64,000 nucleotides of DNA from Acarospora socialis. Taxonomy: Eukaryota; Ascomycota; Lecanoromycetes; Acarosporales; Acarosporaceae. The first letter of the stretch is position 1; every line of letters starts with the position of its first letter. The notes below the pieces were generated by a model. The model made no database searches. It worked only from the letters and a program-made list of their open reading frames with translations, and was not told the origin of the DNA. The translations under genes and the position numbers were made by a program. This document shows, in pieces, positions 38,674-52,171 of the stretch. The stretch is from assembly GCA_025617375.2 (NCBI GenBank), contig JAMYGW020000002.1, forward strand, positions 930,001 through 994,000. The letters run 5' to 3'.

Positions 38674-39865
38674 TTCTCAAAGCTAACTTTACATTTTAGA
38701 CTCTCACAATGATGAAATTCTCAGACACTAAACTTTCACTTTTCTCTGTTAAATGATTTGTCTCTATTTTGTCAATAAACTTAAAAAATATCTTAAATGT
38801 TGACTCTGATTGTCATGATCATTCTTATAAGTCATTATATGATTTAAAGAAGATATCTAGTGAGTACTTAAACAATTTAAAAACTGTATGAGCACAAGAG
38901 AAACATCAAAAACTTATGAAAAATGAAAACTTCAAATAAATTGAACATACAAAGATGACAGATTACAGAGTTGTGAAATGAAAGAGAAACATCATGAAGA
39001 AGTTAAAAAAATATAAAACTGTGAATTCTGCTGTACAGAAAATCATAAAAGAGAAGATGAAGAAAGAAGTTTTAAAGAAGTGATATAATTGTGAAATATC
39101 TGATAGATTTCAAGAATTATAATACTTTATTATAACATTTCTAACTATCTGCAGCTGTCTACTATGAAGATAAGCTTAAAGCTTGTTTGATGAAGCAGAA
39201 AAATTAAACTTGAATTAATGAGAAGACTAAAAAGAAAAAATTGTTTACTGATGCTTTAACTCTAAAAGAGAAACATAAGTCTAAGAAATTACAGCAAGAA
39301 ATATGCTCTATATTAAAGTTTTATAGTTTCTCTGACTTTCTCTAGAATATTGACAAAGATATCATCATTAATGAAAAGTACAGCAATATTAATCAGCAGA
39401 TTGACAAGTGTCTCACTGTTGTGATAAAACATTAAAAAAAAATCATCAATTTCACAGAAAAACAGAAGCTACATGATGCTGAGAACTCTGATTCTGCAAA
39501 GATAATGTGTTTTTTCTGTAGTAATATTCTTGATTCTGAGTATATTGCTGATTATGATCATCTGTGAGTATTATATCACTCAGTTATAACACTTTATACT
39601 TTTAACAGTGACTAAATACATTTAAGAGTCTGCAGTTAATCAAGAAGAAGAGAAAAAAAAGAGTGTTGTTGAAAATACTGATGAAATTTATGTGATGAAG
39701 TCTGAAGATGAGAAGTTTTTGAATGATGATTTAATTGATGAATTTATTATTGATGCAGCAATTGCTGATGTGAAAAATGATAAGAAGAAGAAAGATGAAG
39801 CTAAAAATGATGAAAATAATAAGAGTATCATAAATAAAAACAGTGATGAGAAGAAAAATAAGTAA
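38674..39865 (+). pseudogene. Gene K1: unidentified multi-exon gene, relic
   Basis: Plus-strand relic. The N-terminal part (38710 on) is Lys/Glu-rich and probably coiled. A long readable segment at 39215-39563 contains 'KEKHKSKKLQQEICSILKF' and 'INQQIDKCLTVVIKHQKKI', then 'CFFC' (39508-39519) and 'NILDSEYIADYDHL'. A 45-nt intron follows (39564-39608, GTGAGT...ATAACACTT...ACAG). After it comes an acidic and then Lys-rich tail ('NDKKKKDEAKNDENNK') ending at 39863-39865. A further acceptor-like CTAACTATCTGCAG is at 39141-39154. K2 shares the motif and the intron position. CxxC plus acidic tail could mean a nuclear DNA-associated protein, but I do not recognise a family. Confidence 0.55.
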
Positions 39866-40404
39866 TAAAGTAATACACAGTTTTGTAATGACTAGAGCTG
39901 TAAGATAGTAGAAGAATAATTAGAGATGTTTGACAAATTGTTTATTTTTATATTCTTGATGATCAATTATCTGATTATGAATATGAATTGTTAATAATAA
40001 GTTATTTCTCTTTAAAATATTGTGTCTAATATTATCACATGACATAGTATGAAGTTGTAGTATAGAATTTTACATTAAATTATTTATTTCAATAATTAAT
40101 TATTATTAACTCAATAACATGTTATGCAGAGTAGCTTTCTCATTAATTAAATATATATAAATCATATGAGTTCTGTCTTTTACTTGTGTAAATTTTGTGA
40201 TCACATGACTACATTTATATAAAGAAAAACTTACTAAGTCTCACAACACTCTTCATATCTTACTATTGTTATACTACAACAAAGCATCATTTACTTAATT
40301 AACTTACTCTAAGAAATCATTATCATATCTTCATACAGTTCTTTCTTCAGTCAGCTGACAAGTAACTTAGAAAGTTCTTTTATAAGTGTTTTTACTGATA
40401 GAGT
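39866..40404. other. Spacer between K1 and hAT transposase
   Basis: About 540 bp without a recognisable gene; contains TATATAAATC and ATTTATATAAAG words that could be core-promoter remnants of the transposase gene. Confidence 0.4.
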
Positions 40405-42783
40405 TTGATCATATCAATGAGTACAATCATTTTTTTCAATTTTAACAAATGCACTCAACTCAGAGTATGTTCTTTGAATCTCTGCAATGAAGCAAGAATT
40501 TTAAGAGTGATGAGAGACAACTATATAAAGTTAAGACACAGTTGCAAAAGTCAAAAAGTATGTCTCAATGCTGTAAAACAGTTCAAGTTGTTCAGCAAAA
40601 GTTTGAAAGTTTTTTGCTGAAGTAGTCAGCAAATATGAGGAAAGATTTAATATGATGTGTATTAAGTATCATAATATCATGAATTATTCAACATTAAGTA
40701 ATAATGAAACAACAATCATAAAATATTATCTAAAGAGCAACAATTATCAGAATGCAAGAAAATCATTAAAAAGACAGATTTCAATCTTTGCAGCATTGAA
40801 TATCACTGTATACTATGTTTTTCAATTATAATGCTTTAATATAACACTCAATCTGTTTTTTCATGCTGTTGAGTATCTAGAGTTTTGAAAGTTCATCTGA
40901 ATATATTGTGCTGAAATTAAGATTTCAGATTGAACAAAAGTTGCATAACTTCTTAAACATTGTGTTGTGAAAGTTCAAAAAGAGATTTTTGCATTATTTG
41001 AGTTGCAGATTAAAATCTTTATTATACTTGATGAATAAATTAATTTCAATTATCTTACATTTTTAAACATCACTGCATACTTCATCAATACTAAATAAAA
41101 GTACAAAGAGATTTTTCTAGTGTTCAGAGAGTTAAAGAGTCAATATAGTTATGAAAATTTAATTAAATATGTTTTTGAAATATTGAAGAAGTGAAATCTG
41201 ACACATTAATTGTTAATGATCACAGCAGATAATGCTTTTAACAATTGTACTTTAAGACATTATCTCAGTTGACTTTTAAGTGTGAAGAATATAATCTGAA
41301 GTGATGAAACTGAAATTATAAATTGTATAATATATATTATTCAGCTTGCAGTCAATCAGCTATTCACATATTTGAAAGTTGATGTCAAAAATGATCACTT
41401 TATAACTACATTTGATGACAGTGAGCTACAAAAGTTCATATTTGAAAAGAACTACTTCTTTAATATTATACTGAAAAAGATCAGTAAATCTTTGTAATGC
41501 TTCATTATAATGCTCTATTTCAGTTTATCATTATGTTAATAATATGTTAATAAAGATTTGTATACTTACTATTGTAATTATAACATCATTACAGCAACTT
41601 AAGCTGTTCAAAGAATTGCAGAAGACAAATTCTTGTGATATGATTGAGAATGTGAGAACTTGATGAAACTCATTATATGATATGTTAAACAAAGCATATA
41701 AACTATAAATTAAACTCTCTCAATGAATAAAGCATCTGACTAAAACAACAAGTAAAATGAAGTTTTTCAAGTATAATACAAGAAAATGACAGCATATCAA
41801 ATACATACTGCATCTTCTTGAACACTTTAAGAATTGAACAGAAATCATGAATGTTATTAGTAAATTAACAATTTATAAACTGTAATTCACATACAACAAT
41901 TTATTTAATCATCTCAAAAATCAAAACAAAGCAATTGAGAAGTTTGAATTATTTTTCAATTCTGAGTTGCTAAATATTATTGATGCATATAAAAAAAAAC
42001 TGACTCAGTATTATGAAAAGACAGAAGTTAATCATGAATTGTTCTGTAATCTTGAAACAATATTGAATTCATGCAATAAGTTTGACATGTACAATGTAGA
42101 CATTCTTCAATCTTCAATTCAAACAATATATTAAAACTGACATGATTTGATACAGAAAGATGACTGAGAAAATTTATGTGTAATCTACAAACTTAAGTTT
42201 CAAAAATACTACAGTGTCAACTATCAGTATCTGAAAAATGAGTTATTAGATTAAGATTTAATCATATTTGATCTCAAAGAGAAGAAGATAATAGCTATGA
42301 TGAGTCACATAAAAAAACATAAAAAAGCATCAAGATACATCTGTGAAGAAAAAACTTGCAGATTATTTATAAAAGTCTTCAGTATCTGATGTGAATGTTT
42401 TAATTCTCAAGTACTGAAAGTTGATGAAGAAGTTGAAATCAGTGATGACTCAATTTGCAAAGAATATACTTGTGATTTCTGCAGCAAATGTTAATATTGA
42501 ATGTTTATTCAACATAACTTGAGATGTCATTATGTATTATTAAAATTGACTAAATTCAGAAATCATCAAGAAAATTATGCTGATCAAATATCATAATATG
42601 TTCACATTTATGACAGAATTGATAGAAGATCTTGAAGAGAGATCTGCATTAACAATAATTGTCAACAATAATGAAGAAAAATCTTCAACAAATAAGCTAA
42701 ATTGAAAAGTAACTGAGTTTTGTACAGAGTTTCTATCAAATCAACTCTTCACTGATGATGATCTTTATGATGACAGTGATTAA
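40405..42783 (+). pseudogene. hAT transposase of element H, relic
   Basis: A decayed hAT-superfamily transposase (cut-and-paste, RNase H-like fold). The N-terminal part is open at 40405-40620 and Cys/Lys-rich. The catalytic domain shows 'FIILDE' with the first Asp at 41030-41032, 'NITAYFINT', 'IFLVFRELKSQYSYENLIKY', and 'ITADNAFNN' at 41216-41242 with the second Asp. 'IIQLAVNQ' lies near 41335-41360. A C-terminal dimerisation (hATC) region at about 42469-42600 reads 'LVISAANVNIECLFNI' and 'LNSEIIKKIMLIKYHNM'. A probable intron at about 41494-41594 starts GTAATGCT and ends ATTACAG. Interrupted by several stops and at least one frame change. An acidic tail 'FTDDDLYDDSD' ends at 42783; Asn-rich sequence continuing to 43116 may be a former extension. 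Confidence 0.85.
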
Positions 42784-43909
42784 AAGAACAACAATAACTT
42801 CAGACTTTTCAACAGCAATTAAGATAAAAACATTGATTTTAAACTTTACAACAGTGATTAAGATCAAAATCTGAACACTAAAGTGATATATTTAAGTATT
42901 ATAAATATTATAAATCATGCAACATCAAGATACACAATCTTCAACAACAACTATAGTCATGAATCAATAAACATCAGTTCAGAAAAAAAGCACAGAGCTT
43001 CTTCATTAAATATGTTATCTGCAGCAATTAATATCTTAATTATTAGTTTCATCTTCAATAACTTTACTATTATCAGTTTCATTGTTCAAAACATTAACTT
43101 TAACAACTCTGTTTAAAGCATCTTTACTGTCATTATATATACAGTTTCAAATACAACATTATGTTAGTTAAGAGACAGAAATCTTCTTTATAAATGAAGC
43201 AAACAACTGTTAAAAACATCACTTTCACAGACAAAAGTACAGACACTGCACTTTAAGATCATCACTGTTTCAATATTGAGATTACATGAAACATTTGATC
43301 TTTTACATATCAGTCACATCAGTGTTTCTTCAAAGCTGAAAGAAATATATTCATTTTTATCTGAAGATAATGTTGATGTTTATAAATGTAAGTAATATCA
43401 ATCTCAGTAAACTTTTATCTCACATTTTTTTAAAACATAAAGCAACATCACAAACAAAGAGTCTTGTTGTTGAATATATTATGAAATTGTTGTAAATTTA
43501 AGACAGAATACATACACAGTGTTTTTATAAATTTACAGTGATCTCATTTTTATATTTACTATCTTAATAATTTAGTCTCTTTATTACAGTCTGATCACAA
43601 CTCTCATTGTTGCTGCATTCTTTAGATTAATTTATGACTTCATACTTTTCATACTCAATAGACTAAATTATACACATGTATGTAGATATACTCTCATACT
43701 CTGCAATTCTGAGAAGTTCATTGTTGTTAAGTTATTTATAATGAACAACAATTACATTCTGAATCAACAGTATTGTATATATAAAGAGAAAAAATACACT
43801 TATGAAAGTAACTTTGAGTAGAGTATAAAACTTAAACTTACTTACATATCAACAACAATGATATTAAAAATCTTTGATCTTCACTCAGAACATTGTAGTT
43901 CAATCTAAT
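42784..43909. other. Region between hAT transposase and K2
   Basis: About 1.1 kb. A plus-strand open stretch at 42883-43116 (Ile/Asn/Ser-rich) follows the transposase; no domain is recognised. Donor- and acceptor-like words (GTAAGTAATATC at 43387; TTATTACAG at 43590) suggest former introns. Otherwise nothing supported. Confidence 0.4.
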
Positions 43910-45960
43910 TTTATATTTTCATTACTTTTATCATTATCATCATCATCATGATCTTTCTTCTTCTTCTTTTCATCATTATTCTGTACATTTTTTTTTATTT
44001 TTAAAACTTTAATCTTTTCATCAGCATCATTTGCAACAGACAGAATCTGCTTTGTTGATGATTGAATTTTGAATTCTGTCTTAGTTTATAGATATATTGA
44101 ATTAGTAAGAATTTTATAGATAATTATAAAAATATTATAATTGAGCAATATAAATATATCTGATTATTGTGTACATCAATCTTCTGACTCTTTGACTTTA
44201 AAGATGTAGTTTGTGAAAAGCATTATTTAATGAAGATTCTGATATTAAAACAGCACAGAATTGATATATCTCATTTTTTTTTAAGACTGTCTTCTTAATG
44301 TTTGCTAATGCAACTTTGCTGAACTTAAAAAAGATACATTCATCATTAATATTCTTATTCAGTACAATTCACTCAGAAATAATTACTGTAATTATTTTCT
44401 TATTTTCACTCAACACTACTTTCATTTCTGCATTTTCATCTACAGATGCATTGAAAATCACTGATAATTGATATTTAAAAACAAAACAGCATCAGTTGCT
44501 GTCTTGAGAAGTATTATAAATGAGTGTTAAAAATAAAATACATACTGATGAGCTTCATTATCTGTTATGTGTTCTGAATCAAGTACAATATTATTGAAAA
44601 CTTACATAACAAGATCTGAGTTCTCATCTTTTGCAGCAGTAAACTTTTCATAATTGTGAAACTGAATAATCTGTTTTTAATACTTAATTACTGTATATAA
44701 AGATTCTGTTCAGCAATCTTAAATATTTTGATGAACTTTTGTAATTTAATTACAACAACACAATCTAAAATTCAAACAAATAAGATATACTTCTTCATCA
44801 GAGACTGCAGAAAAACTCTTTGCTTTAAGAAGTTTATGCAGAGTTTGAGTTTCTTTAACTTATATAATGAAGTTATTGTGCTTAACAGTGTTGTTTTTCT
44901 TTTTTTGCTGAGCTATTGCATTCTGATTCATGAGAAAGATTGTTATATATTAAGTTAGAGATTGTCTAAAACTAAAATAGTAAATTAATACTCATCATGT
45001 TCACTCTCTGCATATCTTTAAGTCACAATCTTCTCTTTAATTTTAACTGCATACTTTATCTTTTAAACAGCATCTTTGAGCTTTTTATAATCTAAATTAT
45101 GCTTAAGATTCTGATTCATTTTATTCAGTGTTTTACTGTTTTCATTGTAAATTTCTTCAATTTCATCATCTCTGAAGACATTGACTACTGAGAATTATGA
45201 TAGTGTGATTTTCTGAGTTGTACTAAACAATGAAGAATTTGATTCAAAAAGAAATGAAGAACTTTTTAATTCATAAATATGATTTAGTTTCTGATTTAGT
45301 ACACTCTTTGTGTGTTATAATTGAGTGTTATAATTATAGAAGTTACTTATGAGATTTCACAGTAAAAGAACTGCTGAGTACATCTGAAGTATTTTTGAGA
45401 AATGTGATATTGAACATTGATTTGAAATAATTAATAGATGCTTTCATTTTTTCTTATTAATCAGCAAAGTTTTCTTTCTTCAGATATGCAGCAATGTCTG
45501 AGATAAATATATCAGTTTTGTCAATCTGTTTTTTCTTTTTCTTCTTGTCAGATTGAGATGATGAGTTTAGTGTATTGATAAATTGAGTTCTTTTATGAAT
45601 AGATGTGTTCAACATTGTGTTAAATGAGTTTGATGCTTGTGATTTTGCTACATTTATGAAGATAATTTTAACATTCTTTCTGCACTGTTCTGATGATGTA
45701 TTTTTAGAATGAAAGTCAGCATTTTATTTCTTCATAACTAACTTGACTTACATGACAGCTAATTAAGCTCTTTAAAGTATATTTAAGCAATATCTGATGA
45801 TTTTCTTCAATCTCTTGATCTGATAATGTTATATTGTTGTATTATAAAAGAGACACAAGTATGTTGATAACTGTATGATAGTTTTGAAAAAAGAATTTAT
45901 GAAAAACTGAAGATTCAGAAAGAAAAGATCAGAGATTTTGTAAAAGTGAAAAAGTAAACT
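43910..45960 (-). pseudogene. Gene K2: unidentified multi-exon gene, homolog of K1, relic
   Basis: Minus-strand relic. From right to left: 'SSSQSDKKKKKKQIDKTDIF' and 'DIAAYLKKENFAD' (about 45450-45580); an intron-like stretch (GTAACTTC...TATAACACTCA...AAAG, about 45303-45345); and 'EIEEIYNENSKTLNKMNQNL', a coiled-coil-like stretch (about 45080-45180). Near 44560-44640 it reads 'KDENSDLVM' and 'NNIVLDSEHITDNEAH', matching 'ENSD' and 'NILDSEYIADYDH' of K1. Here too an intron follows directly (GTATTTTATTTTTAACACTC...AGACAG). The tail is acidic and Lys-rich ('NDEKKKKKDHDDDD'), ending at 43910-43912. Homology to K1 rests on this motif, the shared intron position and the tail. Confidence 0.52.
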
Positions 45961-46222
45961 CAGTTAAGCACTCATAGTATGATTTGTTTACATGAATGTT
46001 GTTGTTTGTTGTGAATGAATCTGTAGATAACTTCAAAACAAACTATATAATTATTCAGAAATTTTATCTCATGATCATTCTATCTCAGACAACTACAAAT
46101 ATACTTGATTCTAAGACATGTTACATACTGTTTGTAAAGTGTAGTAGAAGAAATCATGTTAGTATTAATTTCATTTTCTAATATAAACATTATAAGAGTA
46201 GAGAAACTGACATTCAAGTTAT
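45961..46222. other. Former K2-M intergenic sequence left of element I
   Basis: About 260 bp up to the insertion site of I. By analogy with L-K1 this would be the divergent promoter region of K2 and M; no specific site can be named. Confidence 0.35.
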
Positions 46223-46227
46223 GTATT

Positions 46228-46415
46228 TGTTATGACTAGTAACTAAAGATTGTTGACAAAGTTGCTGACAAAATTACTCATGACATCACTGACTAGAATG
46301 CAGACAACATGTGATTCATCTTGCTATAAAACTTATTTCTCACCTATATATCTAGCTGATTTCATAGCTTAAAAAATATCATTCTTCTTTCACTTCATGC
46401 ATTGTGCATATAATA
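46228..46415 (+). repeat. Element I, 5' LTR (188 bp)
   Basis: Starts TGTTATGACTAG; equal in length to the 3' copy and aligns without gaps. Confidence 0.92.
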
Positions 46416-46899
46416 ATTTGATAGTATCAATGACTTCATCATAATGATAACAACAACAATCATTGATTCATCATTTGTCACATTAAGATTCTCAACATCA
46501 TTAATTATTATGAATCTATCAAGTTCTTCAGATTGAGTCATGATCACATTGTTGTCTTTACTTTATCTATTTATTTCTTGTTTCATATTCATCTCATTGT
46601 TCTAGATCAGTAGATCAGTTAACAGTTCTGTTACTTTATCTTGTCTTGTTTTTTATCTATTTTCTTGACTTGTTTATTCTGTCAAATCTATCTAGTTCTT
46701 ATCAATGTTCTTGATTTGTTGAGTCATCAACATCTATCTTATTCTGAATTTACTCTATAATGTCATTGTACTCATTTAACAACTTGCTGAACTAATCAGA
46801 CAAGACTTTATCTATTTGAATAAGCTATGTTCATTGAATTAAGATCTCATCAACATCATTACTTATTATTCAGTTAAGTTTAGCTCACTATCAGTACTT

Positions 46900-48726
46900 A
46901 ACACTGTTCTTAATCAGCTCATCTACAACTGTACAGTAAAGAAACTTTGAACACTCATCAAGAATTATCAACAGATCACTCAATTTGATGAACATTTTAA
47001 ATTCAGTATCTCACAAATCTCAATCTCATCTTTTTTATATCAGTCTGAAAAACAATGATCATTCAGTTTCATCAAGAAGATAACTCATAAATCTAGTCTA
47101 TCTTCTGAAGCACTGTCAAATCAGTTTTCTGATGTTGAGCTCAACATGTTGAATAATTCACTGAATAACAACTTTGTCACTATGACTCAAGATCAACTAA
47201 ATCAGCTAGTTAAACAGACTATAGTCAGAATTTTAGCTGCACATCAAACAAACTCATCAAGTTCATTAAATCTCTCAGAACTGTCTGATCACAATGAGCA
47301 GAATGATCTTGATGATCATGATATGAAGAATCACTTTTATGTGAAAAACATTGACTATTTTGATTCTAATTTCAATGTTGATCTCATTAAGATTAGTGAT
47401 GACAAACAGATCTATCATAATGTTTTTTTCTTCATGAATCAAGTATGAGTTAAGATAACTATCATGAATGCAGTCATTCTACAGAAAAATCTTGAGTTAT
47501 GTCTTTTAGACAAGACTGATCACTGATATATTGAAGAACTTAATCATCTCATTAGAATTGACTTACAAAAAAACAATAAAGATATTGAAGAATGATGCAA
47601 GACACTAAAGATTAAATTTCATGATTCATCTAGCTGCATCTTATTGATGCTGAAATCTCTACATTATACTGTCAACAATGTATGTCAACATAAAAACTCT
47701 ATTGACTATATTCAGAATGTTGTTCTACACAGTAAAAATGCTGATATTGCTGTGAATGATTGATCACAAGTTCTATTGACATATGAACATATGAACAGTA
47801 AGTTATATCTGCATCTATCATTACTGATTAACAAGTCAACAATTAAGAATCTTCTTGAGATTATAAATGCACAAAAAAACATTTAATTCAACATTTATGC
47901 TTGAAATCAGCATGTTTTAACATCATTAAACAGACTACAGCAATATCAGCAGTCTCAGTTATTCAGTAGAAATTGCTTATCTTAACTGTATCAATCTTTT
48001 AATATCAGATTTAACAAACTCAATCAATCTAGATCTTTTTATTACAATCAAATTTCATATAATAATTGGTTTTCTTATGTTTCTTATGAAAATCAGTTTT
48101 CTAATAACTATGAACAATGAAATAATTGTCAACAGAATCAGAGCTGCAGCAATGTCATCAAAGAATCATATTAATATTCATCATCACTATCAGCACCTCT
48201 TCAATCACTTTAAATAATATTCAGAAACAAAAAACTATTGTTTGAGCTGTATCAGAATATGAATCAATCTCATTACAATTCAAATGCTCAAAAACAATCT
48301 TATTCACCAAATCATTCTTATCAACCAAATCACTCTTATCAATCATATCAGTCTTATCATTTTTCATATCAGTATGACAAACTGCAAGTCTATTATGCAG
48401 AAGACAATCAACAGTCTATAAATGAACAAGAAGAGTATCAGGTGTATGAGAACACATATTATGAGATGTATAACTCAGTTAATAATACTGAGAATATCAC
48501 TGAGAAAAAGAAGAAACATGAGACTATTTTACTGAATGAGAATCACAATCATGAAAATCTCATTGATGTTAATCATGTCACAGAAATGTCTAGACTCAAA
48601 TGCTACATCTGTCTACAACAGTTTACATCAAATAACAGATTACACAAGCATCTACAAACTGATTGTCACTACAAAAAAGCAAAGACTACAACAGATTTAG
48701 CTGTTGATGTCAAGACTACATCATGA
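46900..48726 (+). pseudogene. Element I: Gag with C2H2 finger, relic
   Basis: Open at 47146-47448 and 48238-48726 with decayed capsid-like sequence between. The C-terminal part starts with a Tyr/Gln/Asn/Ser-rich low-complexity run containing NHSYQPNHSYQSYQSY-like repeats. It then has an intact CX2CX12HX5H finger at 48601-48669 ('CYICLQQFTSNNRLHKHL'). A C2H2 finger in place of a CCHC knuckle marks a distinct lineage; element G has the same finger length and a similar low-complexity run. Confidence 0.82.
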
Positions 48727-48829
48727 GTCTCAATGTTATTGATGTTGATTCAATTGTCAACTCAGATGAATGCATCAACTCTTATTAAATTCATCACAAC
48801 AAATCAATTCAGTTCAGACAAATATGAAT

Positions 48830-50440
48830 TTCAGAACTGACACTATGCTATAGTTAAGACAAGATTATCACTTAATGCAACTATTAATCACTCTGTCTGT
48901 CTCAATACAGACTGTATTATGATTTTTGTCAACAAACAGTTTTTTAAGAAACAGACTTTTAATACTGTAATTCATCAGATGCTGTCACTCATATCAGTAC
49001 AAAAACTTAAATTAATTGTACACAATTCTGATCAGTATGTTAAGATAGATATTTATCTGTCTAAAAAAAATGACTATATGACAGTTGTTTCACAGAAGAT
49101 TCACATTGTTGAAGATTTCAAGATCAAAATACTAGTTAATATGAACATTCTGAGTTCTGAAGAAATAATCATAAATTTACTCAGAAAACTTGCTGTTATT
49201 GATAGTTGTGAGAACATTAAAATTTCTCTTATCATTATTATTAAGTTGATCAATCAGATTAAACAGATCATTCTGATTAAATGTTGCATTGTTGTTTCAC
49301 TGCATATCAATCTTGTCATTGTGATTATGCTGCTCAAGCTATTTCATGATTAAAACTTTTTCTTTGAGTCAAATTGTCAACAAGTTGACATCTCAGTCTA
49401 CACTCATATTGTTGATCATGTCATGACTGAAGTACATGTACAAAATGATGACAACATTTCATTAATTATTTCTCAAAAATTTCAGATAAAACAAGTCATC
49501 AAATATGAAGCTGATGACTGTTATCTAGTCTCTGCTGACAACACTGTATTAGTATTTTTGTTTTAATGTTGTCAAGAATGAGTTTGAACTGTCATTTAAG
49601 ATGTACTAACTGTTACTGCTGTCTTTCATACAAGTATGAATGAATCACTCTCTCTTGAGCACAAACTGTCTAACAGCATCACAATATACAATAACTTCAA
49701 TGCATTCACCAAAATCAAGAACATTATTTGTGACTACTCACACCTATGAAAAGATCACAGCAACATCATTAATATATTCAAAAAGAAGTGAATGAACATA
49801 TCTTTTCTAAATAACTAAAAGAAAAAGTACAAGTCTGATCAGATCTGAGTATATTCTTTAGAGACAAATGATTGAGCAATTGTCAACAAGATCTTTGACA
49901 AACTTCATACTCAGAAACAAATGAATTAAACAATGAAATCAATTTCATTTTTGTTCTCTTGTTTTATTGTATGACATATTTTATCAGATAATACACACAA
50001 AGATCATGTTGTCATCAATATTTGAGCACTCAATAAAATCAGTATGTCAGATGCATATTCAGTCTCATTACAGACAGATATTCTTGCTGCTATTCAAGAC
50101 ATCAAATACATATTCACTGTGAATTGTAGTGCTTATTTCTATCAATAACATGTCAATTCAGATCATCAACATCATCTAACTGTCACATCACATTGTGATC
50201 AGAAAATCTTCAAGATAACTGTTATAAAATATCAAAATACATCTGTCTACATTCAGTGTATGATGAATCAAATCTTGCAATCACATCACAGTTATGTCAA
50301 AACATATGTTGATGACATTGTCATATACTCAGTTACATTGACAGAACATGTGCTTCATCTTTGATAAATGTTTAATAAGCTAGCATTTAAGAAGATCTGT
50401 CTGACACTCAATATGTTCTTTTTAAACTACTCATTCATTC
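48830..50440 (+). pseudogene. Element I: protease and reverse transcriptase, relic
   Basis: Protease-like region at 48900-49353 ('CLNTDCIMIFVNKQFFKKQ' and following). The RT near 49860-50430 shows the catalytic 'YVDDIVIYS' at about 50308-50334 and the thumb start 'FNKLAFKKICLTLN' at 50368 on. Confidence 0.85.
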
Positions 50441-51960
50441 AGTTACTTAAGCAGCAAGTTGATGTCTTAGAACTCATCACAATGAAAGTCAAGCTTACTG
50501 TCATTACTAATCTAGAATTTTCACACATTTTTACTCAGCTAAAGAAGTATCTAGACATGACAGACTATCTTCAGCAGTATATATCTCACTATACTGTCAT
50601 TGACTTCATTCTCAATATCAACACTGCAATACTGTTATACACATACATACAAGATCTTCTCTACTACAAAGACATCAAAAAAACTATCAGCTATGCATAT
50701 TTACATATTTGTATGAAGAAATCTTCATATTAACTCATATCAGATATTCAGATTATGTTCAGACACATAAAAGACTTATGAACAGTTTATATCTGTTTGA
50801 TTTATCAAAGCATCTTCACAAATATATATGTCATTGTTTTCAATGTCAACTAATGCAAACACCACAACATCATTCTTATGAATCAATGCAATTCATACTC
50901 ATGTCTTCACAGTTATTTCACATTATTATCATTAACTTCATTCTTGTCTTACTCACATCATCTGAAGAATATAACACTATTTTTTCAGTCACAAATAAGT
51001 TCAGCAAAACAGTCATCTTCATATTAGAATGAAAGATCATGACTGTGAAAGAATGAGAAATACAATTATTGAATCAACTCATCTTACTGAATTGAGATTT
51101 ATCATAAATTATTCTCTTCAATCAAGATCACAAATTCACAACAGTCTTATAAAAAGATCTGTTCAGACAGTTACATGTTGACTTGATGTTTTTGACAGCT
51201 TATTATTCTCAAACTGACAGCAGTTTTAAAATTACTAATCAAGTTGCAGAAGTTGTCTTACATCACTGACTCATCACACTGAAACAATCAAATGAATAAC
51301 TAACTGTCTTATCATGTCTACAGACAGTCTTGAACAACTCAACAAAGTACAGTTTCATCAACTTGAGTCTGAATCAGATACTTTTTGAGTTCTGTACTCA
51401 TGAAGTTCTTGATTTACTATGAGTCAATGAACTTAATATTGTTGAAGTTATCTTCAGTAACATTAACTCAGCAAATCTGTCATCAAAACATGTTAAGTTA
51501 GTCACTATAGATCAATACAAACCTGCTTATATTGACACAAAAGACATTATTATCTTCACTGCAATATGAATGAAGAAGTACTATGACAAAAAACACATTT
51601 CACAATTCTTTGAGTCAAGTGATATAATCAATCTACAATTACATCACAGATACACCTTACCTGATGTAGAGAATAAGAAGCTAAAATAACAATTTGTTGA
51701 GTCATTGTGCATTACTGAACAGATAGAACAATTAGTTTACTGTTTTAATCTATCTGTCATGTGAAAAATTCATGATGTTGTATCAATCACTCATCTTGAA
51801 TATGTCTCACAACTTAAAGATGATTCATATTGACACTCTCAATCTGATCACTCTGATACAGTTATTACTGCATTTGATGTTGTATCAGAATGAAAGCTTA
51901 AACATTTATTACACAAATGAACTTACTGCAAAGACTGCAGCTATATTATATAATACTTGA
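50440..51960 (+). pseudogene. Element I: connection, integrase and C-terminus, relic
   Basis: Thumb/connection at 50440-50733. Integrase zinc-binding segment at 50740-50860: 'HKRLMNSLYLFDLSKHLHKY' then 'CHCFQC'. Core entry at 50900-51030 with 'VTNKFSKTVIFI'. Remaining core and C-terminal sequence decayed to about 51960. Confidence 0.85.
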
Positions 51961-52171
51961 TACACTGAATGAGATATGAATCAGAATTTAACAGTTAAAT
52001 CAACATAAAAAATCTTGAACATGCACAGCAGTTAGTAAAGAACTTTGAATGTGACAACAGAGCAAATAAAGAGATGATTTTGTTATAGAGCAATGTAAGA
52101 AGATTTATATTGCTATGAAGTATGATGATGCTTGATGATGAAACATCATCTTATTTGTTTTGCTGACAGAC

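Noticed and set aside
41392-41402. Internal TGATCACTTTA identical to the right TIR of H
   Set aside because: It lies in the coding sequence of the hAT transposase, has no matching partner or 8-bp duplication; coincidence.
42879-42889. TAAAGTGATAT as a left TIR of a second nested hAT
   Set aside because: Two mismatches at the inner end, no subterminal repeat words and no matching right end with an 8-bp duplication found.
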